Shown here: one piece after another, positions 1-5,462 of the stretch
Layout of the letters: each line of letters starts with the position of its first letter
Position numbering within the stretch: the first letter of the stretch is position 1
DNA from: Bacillota bacterium
GTDB taxonomy: Bacteria; Bacillota; Dehalobacteriia; UBA4068
NCBI GenBank assembly: GCA_017439615.1
Contig: JAFSIU010000143.1
Coordinates: 1 to 5,462 of the forward strand
DNA length: 5,462 nt
Direction: 5' to 3'
The notes under the pieces: model-generated
The model's input: the letters and a program-made list of their open reading frames with translations, nothing else
Databases searched by the model: none
Told to the model about the DNA's origin: nothing
Translations under genes and position numbers: made by a program

Positions 1-1902
1 ATAAACAAGCTTGTTGTCAAGATAAATCATAATAGTACCATAGTTATAGAAGGATATGGTCTGCTGGAAGGTGCCGCCGGATACAACAGAACCTGTGTAC
101 ACGGTATGGACACCGATAGTATCTTCCACATCTATGCGAATCTCCTGGCGAACCGCAGAGCCGGTTGCTGAAGCGGGAATATTATAAGTTACCTTCGCCT
201 GTCTGTTTGCAGGTCCGGGGCCAGTGCTGAGGGCAAGAGTAACAGTGGAACCTACCGGCACAATTGTATTGGGCTCGATATCCTGGAAACAAACCTTGTC
301 AGTTGCATATTCAAGGCTTTCCTGTGCTTCTGCCAAAGCCATAATGAGACCATGTGAGGCGAGATATGCTTCTGCATCATCCAGGGATTTGCCTCTCAGA
401 TCCTCCAGCTCAACATCTGTAATTTCGGGACCTAAGCTCAAAGTCAGTGTGACAACAGATTTTTCACTGACTCGGGTTCCTGTCTCAGGATAGCAGGAAA
501 TAACACATCCTGCAGGAACTTCATCATTGAAGACGGCTTCATCATAAACATAAAGCAATTTACTGTTTGTCAGTGCAACTTCGGCTTCCTTTTTGGTCAT
601 CAATATCAGCACAGGTACAACAGTTTCCTTGGCGCCTTCACTGACAACAATATTGATCGTTCGGTTTTTGCGGACCTTCATGCCCTCCGCAATGTCCTGA
701 GAAATAACCATATTCGCCGCTATGGTCGCATCATATCGCGTAGATACAGATGCAACAAGTCCTGCTTCTTTGAGCATTTCCTGTGCAACATCAAGCGGTT
801 TGCCTACTACACCGGGAACGAGAACATCTTCTTCTGTCTGAGTGAATGCCGCAAATATCTGATAAACTTCATAGGAAGCAAAACCAATCGCAACCAAAAG
901 TAGAATAATGAAAAGCCACTTCAGCGCAGTACCAATGATTTTGCCTGTATTTCTCTTTTTGCGCGGTTCACGTATTCTTCTGCCGCCTGAATTACTGTCG
1001 GCATTTCTGTCAGGTCTGCCGTTTCTGACAGGACGGTCATCAGTATCATTATCGCCTTTGCCTGCTGCCTGTGCGCCCATTACATCATAGATATTCTGAG
1101 CCATATCTTTAGCTGTGTTGTAACGCATATCAGGAGCCTTACGCATAGCACGCAGCACTACATAAGAAAGACCGATCGGTACCTGAGGATTGACCTGATG
1201 CGGAGGCATTACCTCAGCCTGTACATGCTTCATAGCAACTGAAATAGGAGTTTCACCCGTGAAGGGCAAACGACCTGTCAGCATTTCATATAAAACGATA
1301 CCGGCAGAATAAATATCTGTCTTCTCATTAACCGCCAAACCCTGAACCTGCTCGGGAGCGATATAATGCACAGAGCCCATAATATTGGTGGAACGATTAT
1401 AAGTCTGCGTCATTTCATTCAGACCGACTGCAATACCAAAATCGGTTACCTTGATACGTCCGTCATTGGCAAAGAGAATGTTCTGAGATTTGATATCTCT
1501 GTGAATAATGCCATGCTTATGAGCATAATCAATGCCATCAAGGATCTGCAGCATAATACTGACAGCTTCTTTGACAGGCAAAGCACCATTGCGGGAAATA
1601 TAATTCTTCAGAGTCTCGCCTTCAACATACTCCATAACGATATAATGCAAGCCACGCTCAACACCGACATCATATACGGAAACAATATTACCATGCGAAA
1701 GTCCGGCAACTGCCTGTGCTTCGCGCTGAAAACGGCGAATAAAATCTGCATCGCCTGCAAATTCCTCACGCAGGATCTTGATAGTAACCGCTCTGCCTAA
1801 GGAACGGTCAATTCCTTTGTAGACAACAGATGTACCGCCGGCACCGATTTTTTCGATGACTTCATACCTATTATTAAAGATTTTTCCTATCATTTCATTC
1901 AT
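1..1902 (-). CDS. prkC: PASTA-domain Ser/Thr protein kinase (PrkC/PknB/Stk1 type), 3' end cut by window
   Basis: Membrane Hanks-type kinase that, in this family, senses peptidoglycan fragments outside the cell and phosphorylates cytoplasmic proteins controlling wall synthesis, division, translation or dormancy. The 634 visible codons run open without a stop to the window edge. The kinase domain spans about residues 13-275: glycine loop GAGGTSVVY (20-28 region), ATP-binding Lys42 in TIKIL, helix-C Glu61, catalytic HRDIKSQN with Asp136, Mg-binding DFG at 154-156, GSVHY and APE at 176-184. All catalytic residues are present, so it should be active. A basic, Gly/Asn/Asp-rich linker (about 282-320) leads to one transmembrane helix (about 322-342). 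Outside lie three PASTA repeats (about 359-423, 426-491, 494-562), then an Ig-like tail from about 569 ending at YLDNKLVY. B. subtilis PrkC is about 648 residues, so I infer that only a short end is missing. The ATG at 1902 follows an AGGAGAG site, 13 bases after the phosphatase stop. The symbol follows the B. subtilis name; the assignment is very secure. Confidence 0.96.
   Translation of the reverse strand, partial: MNEMIGKIFNNRYEVIEKIGAGGTSVVYKGIDRSLGRAVTIKILREEFAGDADFIRRFQREAQAVAGLSHGNIVSVYDVGVERGLHYIVMEYVEGETLKNYISRNGALPVKEAVSIMLQILDGIDYAHKHGIIHRDIKSQNILFANDGRIKVTDFGIAVGLNEMTQTYNRSTNIMGSVHYIAPEQVQGLAVNEKTDIYSAGIVLYEMLTGRLPFTGETPISVAMKHVQAEVMPPHQVNPQVPIGLSYVVLRAMRKAPDMRYNTAKDMAQNIYDVMGAQAAGKGDNDTDDRPVRNGRPDRNADSNSGGRRIREPRKKRNTGKIIGTALKWLFIILLLVAIGFASYEVYQIFAAFTQTEEDVLVPGVVGKPLDVAQEMLKEAGLVASVSTRYDATIAANMVISQDIAEGMKVRKNRTINIVVSEGAKETVVPVLILMTKKEAEVALTNSKLLYVYDEAVFNDEVPAGCVISCYPETGTRVSEKSVVTLTLSLGPEITDVELEDLRGKSLDDAEAYLASHGLIMALAEAQESLEYATDKVCFQDIEPNTIVPVGSTVTLALSTGPGPANRQAKVTYNIPASATGSAVRQEIRIDVEDTIGVHTVYTGSVVSGGTFQQTISFYNYGTIMIYLDNKLVY
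1000..1035 (-). repeat. Imperfect 18-base tandem duplication in the kinase linker
   Basis: Two adjacent 18-base units (1035-1018 and 1017-1000) encode RPVRNG and RPDRNA, residues 290-301 of the kinase, in the flexible linker between kinase domain and membrane helix. The DNA also contains a 7-base inverted pair (1007-1013 with 1025-1031, 11-base loop) created by the two copies. It keeps the reading frame. A slipped-strand duplication of a tolerant linker is the simplest explanation; no function is claimed. Confidence 0.6.
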
Positions 1903-1910
1903 TCGGGTTA

Positions 1911-1917
1911 CTCTCCT
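1911..1917 (-). promoter_or_regulatory. Ribosome binding site of the kinase gene
   Basis: The transcript reads AGGAGAG here, and its core AGGAG ends 10 bases before the ATG at 1902. It overlaps the TAG stop (1918-1916) of the phosphatase gene, so ribosomes ending on the phosphatase sit on the kinase start region. This supports translational coupling of the antagonistic pair and favours the ATG at 1902 over the in-frame ATG at 1893. Confidence 0.8.
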
Positions 1918-2632
1918 ATTTTATGCTAATAAGACATGCTGAAATATTATCATATCCGCCTCTTTTCAGGGCAAGATCAACCAGATCATCGATCGCACTT
2001 TGAATTTCTTTGTGCGAATAGATTATTGCAAAAAGCTCATCATCAGGAACCAGATTAAAAAGACCGTCTGTGCAAAGCAGGATACTATCTCCTGACTTTA
2101 AAGGCATATCCAGTTGCTGAAGCTCGACAACTGCTTCCTGTCCCAATGCGCGTAAAAGCATATTCTTGCGAGGATGCGTTTTGGCCTGCTCCTCAGTGAT
2201 TTGTCCTTGTCTGAGTAATTCGCCGACAAGAGAATGATCCTCGGATATCTGCTTGATGCCTTTGCTTGTAATTAAATATGCACGGCTATCGCCGATATGA
2301 GTCAGATACAGTTTATCTCCGACTATCCATACTGCAGTTAGAGTTGTTCCCATTGTCATTTTGGTAATTTTCTTACCGGCGCCGACTCCATAGATCTGAC
2401 TGTTTGCCGCATAAAAGGCTTCACGCATAGAATCTGACGGGTTATCCGCATCGGCTCCAGCAAGCTTTTTAACAGCATAGACAGCCGCAGCAGAAGCAAT
2501 TTCGCCATTTTCCTGACCACCTATGCCATCTGCAACAGCAAACAAACCGTTCTGTTCATCACATAAAACCGCATCTTCATTATTCTTTCTGACTTTGCCT
2601 ATATGAGAATAGGCAACTGCATGAATTTCCAT
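1916..2632 (-). CDS. prpC: PP2C-family Ser/Thr protein phosphatase (PrpC/Stp type)
   Basis: Soluble Mn/Mg-dependent phosphatase of 238 residues that, in this family, dephosphorylates the partner PASTA kinase and its targets. The PPM/PP2C motifs occur in order: VRKNNED (14-20, metal ligand Asp20), VADGIGG (33-39, metal ligand Asp35), MGTT (94-97), GDSRAY (114-119), EDHS (131-134), LLCTDGL (185-191, metal ligand Asp189) and GGYDNIS (225-231, metal ligand Asp228). The length matches single-domain bacterial enzymes of about 240-250 residues, and there is no membrane segment or extra domain. The frame is open upstream to 2677, but the ATG at 2632 is preferred: it has AGGAG eight bases upstream and puts the family's usual N-terminus (strand, then HIGKVRKNNED) at the protein start. 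It begins 4 bases after the rlmN stop and ends 13 bases before the kinase ATG. The operon pairing with the kinase makes the role very likely. Confidence 0.96.
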   Translation of the reverse strand: MEIHAVAYSHIGKVRKNNEDAVLCDEQNGLFAVADGIGGQENGEIASAAAVYAVKKLAGADADNPSDSMREAFYAANSQIYGVGAGKKITKMTMGTTLTAVWIVGDKLYLTHIGDSRAYLITSKGIKQISEDHSLVGELLRQGQITEEQAKTHPRKNMLLRALGQEAVVELQQLDMPLKSGDSILLCTDGLFNLVPDDELFAIIYSHKEIQSAIDDLVDLALKRGGYDNISACLISIK

Positions 2633-2636
2633 AAAC

Positions 2637-3728
2637 TCATCTCCTGCGTAATTGACCGCAAGCAGCATCGATATCAACGCCGCGCGGCTCTCTTAGGGCT
2701 ACCTCAATACCATAGGAAGTCAGAATCCTTTTGAAGTCAGTTATAGTTTCGACCAATGAGGGCAAAAATCCTGCTGCCCCACCTAAATTTGCCGGAATTA
2801 AATTTACAAGTGCCGGCTTGCCTGAAAGCAGCTTTCCAAGCGCATGTGCCTGCGACTGCGAGTCATTTATTCCTCTGAACATTGCATATTCATAGGTGAT
2901 TTCCTGACCGGTAGTTTTATAATAATGCTCTGCAGCTTCAAGAAGCTCTTTGAGCTTATATTTCCTAGCAACCGGCATAATTTTCTCACGCAGAGCATCA
3001 TCGGGGGCATGAAGAGAAATCGCGAGCCCTACCTGCTTGTTCCACGCAGCCATTTCATAAATGGCAGGAACTATGCCGCAGGTCGAGACAGTCATTCTTC
3101 TCATGCCTATGTTTAGACCCTTTTCATGATTAAAAAGTTGCAGACTTTTCCAGACATTTTCAAGATTTAAGGCAGGCTCTCCCATACCCATATAAACGAT
3201 ATTGGTTACACCATCAAAACCAAGCTTTTGGGCTTCTTTTTCCATAACCAGAACCTGAGAAACGATTTCGGCTGTCGAGAGATTTCGTCCCTTGCCGACA
3301 GTTGCAGTAACGCAGAAACTGCATCCCATAACACAGCCGCTTTGTGTGCTTACACAGACCGTTGCTCTGTCTCTGCTTTCGCCTCGATGATAAAGCATTA
3401 ATACCGTTTCGATACGCTCACCGTCAGGGAATTCCAAAAGGACTTTCACAGTATCATGAGCTGCTGACTCTTGTCTTGTGATAACCTTGGGAGCAAATAT
3501 ATCTCCTCGTTCTGCCAGCTTCTGACAACAGGAATGCGGAATATTACGCATTTCGTCCCAATTCTCAACGCCCTTGTTCTGCAGCCACAAAAACAGCTGT
3601 GAGGCACGGAACTGCGGCTCACCGATTTCTTTCATAAGCTTTTTGAGCTCTTCTTCCGTCATACCTCTATATTGCAGAAGATTTTGATAATCATTATTCA
3701 ATTGCTGTTTTTCTTTTTCAATCTGCAA
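2637..3728 (-). CDS. rlmN: Dual-specificity 23S rRNA/tRNA (adenine-C2)-methyltransferase RlmN
   Basis: Radical SAM enzyme of the RlmN family, which methylates C2 of A2503 in 23S rRNA and A37 of some tRNAs. Numbering from the TTG at 3728 (363 residues, close to the family norm): N-terminal helical domain with GEPQFRASQLF (about 36-46), IETVLM (about 106-111), cluster motif C132-x3-C136-x2-C139, GMGEP (181-185), STCGIVP and AISLHA (236-241). Cys125 in CVSTQSGC lies seven residues before the cluster, like E. coli Cys118. Cys357 in the C-terminal DIDAACGQL corresponds to the methyl-carrying E. coli Cys355. The complete set of cysteines argues for activity. The start is uncertain: TTG 3728 has GGAGGG nine bases upstream, while GTG 3773, TTG 3701 and ATG 3662 have poor sites. 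With this start the gene overlaps the end of rsmB by 31 bases. The residue after the cluster (FCVTA rather than the usual FCAT/FCAS) is a mild variant. Confidence 0.95.
   Translation of the reverse strand: MQIEKEKQQLNNDYQNLLQYRGMTEEELKKLMKEIGEPQFRASQLFLWLQNKGVENWDEMRNIPHSCCQKLAERGDIFAPKVITRQESAAHDTVKVLLEFPDGERIETVLMLYHRGESRDRATVCVSTQSGCVMGCSFCVTATVGKGRNLSTAEIVSQVLVMEKEAQKLGFDGVTNIVYMGMGEPALNLENVWKSLQLFNHEKGLNIGMRRMTVSTCGIVPAIYEMAAWNKQVGLAISLHAPDDALREKIMPVARKYKLKELLEAAEHYYKTTGQEITYEYAMFRGINDSQSQAHALGKLLSGKPALVNLIPANLGGAAGFLPSLVETITDFKRILTSYGIEVALREPRGVDIDAACGQLRRR
2641..2645 (-). promoter_or_regulatory. Ribosome binding site deciding the phosphatase start
   Basis: AGGAG in the transcript sits within the last codons of rlmN and is separated by 8 bases from the ATG at 2632. 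An ATG at 2640 directly after it is out of frame and too close. No comparable site precedes the more upstream in-frame start at 2677, so the 238-residue form is favoured. Confidence 0.8.
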
Positions 3729-5083
3729 AGAAAGAAACCCTCCAAAGCTTGATTTTGCGGCAATATCTGCCACATACCTGATTTTAAATCATTTATTTCT
3801 TCCTCGGTTTTGGTATAAGGAAGAAGTGATGAAACCTCCTCGAGCTCGAATTCCTGATGCTCAGCTAAGAATTTCTCAATATTTTTTTCATTTTCTTCGG
3901 CGGTGATGGTACAGGTGGAATAGACTATGCTACCGCCTCCACGAAGATAATTTGCTGCAGAGCACAAAAGCTCATAAGAAAGCGAGGCAAGCTCCGCGAT
4001 TTCTTCATATTTTTTCTTGAAGCGGGAATCGGCCTTTCTGCCGAGCACACCCCAACCCGTACAAGGAGCGTCAAGCAGGATATAGTCTGCTTTTCCGATA
4101 TATTCATCGCCTAAGCTGCGGCTGTCTGCGGCTGATGCAGATATACAATTCAGCTTCAATCTGCGGGCATTCTCTTTTATCAATTCTGTTCTGTGTTCAT
4201 AAAGATCAAAAGCAGCTATTTTCCCCTGACCCTGCATATTCATTGCCATTGCCATGGTTTTGCCGCCGGGAGCTGCGCACATATCCAGAACAAAGCTGTT
4301 CTTTTCGGGAGCGAGTGCCTTTGCGCAAAGGGCAGACCCCTCCTCCATAACAATAAATTCACCTCTTTTGAATTGCAGCAGCTCTGCCGGATTGCCGCAA
4401 CCTTTGAGATAGAAGCATTCGGGCAGATATTTTCCCGGGATAACTTGAATACCTTGCACTTCAAGCTCCGCTTTCAGCTTCTCGGGAGTTGTTTTCAGGG
4501 TGTTGGTAAAAATGCATATATCATCGACCTCATTGCAGAAGGAGCAGAATTTTTCTGTTGCTTCCATTCCCCAGCGCTTGAGCATATAGCCTGTCATAAA
4601 ACGCGGATAGGAATAATATGCCTCAAGAAACTGTGCAGGAAACTTCTTTTTGTCAGGAAAAATAAAGTCTTCGCCCCTATCTTTCATACGCAGATAATTT
4701 CTCAAAACTGCATTGCAAAGTCCTGCTGCCCCTTTATTGAAATGCCAATAGGCGAGCCGTACAGTTTCATCAACAGCGGCAAAGGGCTTGACAGACATAA
4801 ATTCAAGCTGATAAAGCCCCATACGCAGAATGATGAGCAATTTGGGATTGACGGAATTGATGCCTTTTTGAATCAGCTTATTAAGCTCAAAATCGAGTCT
4901 TGCCTGCATACGCAAAGTGCCGTAAACAAGCTCTGTTGCAAACCCCCTATCCTGCACCGAAAGGATGCTTTGATTAAAAGCATCCTTCAAGGCCAGGTTA
5001 GCATAAGCATCCTTCTCTGCTACCGCATATAAAATTTGATAGGCGACCTCTCTCGCCGAGCAGTCTTTGGGCGATTGCTTCAT
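3698..5083 (-). CDS. rsmB: 16S rRNA (cytosine-C5)-methyltransferase RsmB (Sun/Fmu)
   Basis: SAM-dependent methyltransferase of the Sun/Fmu family, which makes m5C967 (E. coli numbering) in 16S rRNA. The 461 residues begin with a NusB-like RNA-binding domain (about 5-135, including DRGFATELVYGTLR and NAVLRNYLR). A linker region follows, with YPRFMTGYMLKRWG (160-173), then a Rossmann methyltransferase domain. Visible motifs, numbered from the ATG: LDMCAAPGGKT (266-276, SAM binding), acidic FDLYEHR with Asp293, AADSRSL with Asp320, motif IV LDAPCTGWGVL with Cys341, and motif VI YSTCT with Cys391, the expected nucleophile. The end has the family's GMWQILPQ and EGFF signature. ATG 5083 is chosen over the adjacent TTG 5086 because it is the stronger start codon and sits nine bases after GGGAG. 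The ATG shares one base with the stop of the upstream peptidase gene (TGATG), implying coupled translation. Motif IV reads VLGRKADSRF where many relatives have VLRRKPDIRW; both cysteines are kept. Confidence 0.96.
   Translation of the reverse strand: MKQSPKDCSAREVAYQILYAVAEKDAYANLALKDAFNQSILSVQDRGFATELVYGTLRMQARLDFELNKLIQKGINSVNPKLLIILRMGLYQLEFMSVKPFAAVDETVRLAYWHFNKGAAGLCNAVLRNYLRMKDRGEDFIFPDKKKFPAQFLEAYYSYPRFMTGYMLKRWGMEATEKFCSFCNEVDDICIFTNTLKTTPEKLKAELEVQGIQVIPGKYLPECFYLKGCGNPAELLQFKRGEFIVMEEGSALCAKALAPEKNSFVLDMCAAPGGKTMAMAMNMQGQGKIAAFDLYEHRTELIKENARRLKLNCISASAADSRSLGDEYIGKADYILLDAPCTGWGVLGRKADSRFKKKYEEIAELASLSYELLCSAANYLRGGGSIVYSTCTITAEENEKNIEKFLAEHQEFELEEVSSLLPYTKTEEEINDLKSGMWQILPQNQALEGFFLCRLKKKNSN
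3738..3743 (-). promoter_or_regulatory. Probable ribosome binding site for rlmN inside rsmB
   Basis: GGAGGG in the transcript lies nine bases before a TTG at 3728 that is in the rlmN frame. The same bases encode Glu-Gly of the C-terminal EGFF motif of RsmB, which is conserved in that family, so the match could partly be a by-product of coding. It remains the best initiation site among the candidates. Confidence 0.5.
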
Positions 5084-5462
5084 CAATCTCTTCTCCCGCC
5101 GAATAGAATAACCAATCTCAAAAGCTGCAAAACAGCAGCGATCATTGCAGCAACATAGGTCATTGCAGCTGCACTGAGAACCTTTTTGGCTTTGGGCATT
5201 TCTTCACGTGTCAAATAGCCGCCGCCTTCCAATGCCAGCAGCGCACGGCTTGATGCATTGAATTCAACAGGCAGAGTTACAAGCTGAAATGCCACAACTG
5301 CGACAAATGCCCAGATACCAATTTCTACAAAAGTATAGGAGAAAAACAAACCAAGCAAAATCAAAATCCACGAAGCATAGGAGCCGAATTGAGCAACAGG
5401 TGCAATCATGGAACGTATGCGCAAAGGTGCATAGCTTTCCGCATCCTGCAGCGCATGACCTG
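5083..5462 (-). CDS. Membrane zinc metallopeptidase, YugP / Zn_peptidase_2 family, N-terminus outside window
   Basis: C-terminal part of an integral-membrane zinc peptidase; the physiological substrate of the family is not established. The window starts inside the catalytic HExxH motif: the visible protein opens with GHALQDAESYAPL, where the His is the second zinc-binding histidine of the family's HEVGHA-like signature. FGSYASW follows, then hydrophobic segments at about visible residues 30-45 and 48-63. LPVEFNASSRAL (63-74) is a family signature whose Glu66 I infer, by analogy with HtpX-like enzymes, to be the third zinc ligand. A last hydrophobic helix lies at about 98-120, ending in GGRRD. 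With 125 residues visible out of the usual roughly 225-230, a little under half the protein is missing. An internal TTG at 5424 could be mistaken for a start, but the frame continues upstream with conserved residues. The TGA stop overlaps the rsmB ATG. A peptidase of this type just before rsmB is a common order in clostridia-like Firmicutes. Confidence 0.9.
   Translation of the reverse strand, partial: GHALQDAESYAPLRIRSMIAPVAQFGSYASWILILLGLFFSYTFVEIGIWAFVAVVAFQLVTLPVEFNASSRALLALEGGGYLTREEMPKAKKVLSAAAMTYVAAMIAAVLQLLRLVILFGGRRD
5093..5097 (-). promoter_or_regulatory. Ribosome binding site deciding the rsmB start
   Basis: GGGAG (followed by AAGAG) in the transcript lies within the last codons of the upstream metallopeptidase gene. 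It is nine bases before the ATG at 5083, a normal spacing, and supports that ATG rather than the adjacent TTG at 5086. Confidence 0.65.

Noticed and set aside
224..493. Plus-strand open frame of 89 codons opposite the PASTA repeats
   Set aside because: Shadow of the kinase gene; a Ser/Arg-rich translation without a domain or a convincing start site.
1007..1031. 7-base inverted repeat with 11-base loop as a possible terminator or regulatory hairpin
   Set aside because: It lies inside the kinase coding region, has no U-tract after it on either strand, and is explained by the imperfect tandem duplication.
1366..1800. Plus-strand open frame of 144 codons opposite the kinase domain
   Set aside because: It is antisense to the catalytic core of the kinase and its composition shows no protein family signal.
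1903..1915. Possible internal promoter or terminator between phosphatase and kinase
   Set aside because: Only 13 bases are available, they are mostly used by the ribosome binding site, and no hairpin is present.
2633..2677. Upstream extension of the phosphatase to a start at 2677 (253 residues)
   Set aside because: The extra 15 residues overlap rlmN, are not part of the PP2C fold and have no ribosome binding site, while the ATG at 2632 has an ideal one.
2637..3728. Possibility that the radical SAM gene is cfr (A2503 C8-methyltransferase giving antibiotic resistance)
   Set aside because: The housekeeping context between rsmB and the phosphatase/kinase pair is the standard RlmN position, and the length and N-terminal domain fit RlmN. 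Motifs alone do not separate the two absolutely, but nothing suggests an acquired gene.
4193..5032. Long plus-strand open frame (279 codons) antisense to rsmB
   Set aside because: It lies wholly opposite a confidently identified gene with intact motifs. Its translation is Cys/His/Ile-rich with no recognisable domain, which is typical of an antisense shadow.

Overview
This window is an ordinary piece of a bacterial housekeeping chromosome. Five genes lie on the minus strand with almost no space between them. The gene order is membrane zinc metallopeptidase (YugP type), rsmB, rlmN, PP2C phosphatase, PASTA-domain Ser/Thr kinase. This order, the strong AGGAG-type ribosome binding sites, the mixed ATG/TTG starts and the PASTA kinase all point to a Gram-positive-type Firmicute (Bacillota), of clostridial or negativicute character. 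The sequence does not let me name a genus.

Layout, in the direction of transcription (right to left): positions 5462-5083 hold the last 125 residues of a zinc metallopeptidase whose N-terminus is outside the window. Positions 5083-3698 hold rsmB (16S rRNA m5C methyltransferase), which overlaps the upstream stop codon by one base. Positions 3728-2637 hold rlmN (radical SAM 23S rRNA/tRNA adenosine-C2 methyltransferase), which most likely starts at a TTG inside the end of rsmB. Positions 2632-1916 hold the PP2C phosphatase (PrpC/Stp type). Positions 1902-1 hold a PrkC/PknB-type kinase with one membrane span, three PASTA repeats and most of an Ig-like tail, cut by the window edge before its stop codon.

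The two methyltransferases modify rRNA. The kinase senses the cell wall outside the cell and phosphorylates proteins inside it, and the phosphatase reverses those phosphorylations. Overlaps or gaps of 13 bases or less at every junction suggest one polycistronic message with translational coupling. I see no promoter, terminator, RNA gene, mobile element or CRISPR array. There is no gene-free stretch longer than 13 bases.

I found no previously undescribed system. The points worth a second look are small: the unusual rlmN start, cysteines in the extracellular part of the kinase, a slightly long activation loop, a hexapeptide duplication in the kinase linker, and mild motif substitutions in RlmN and RsmB.
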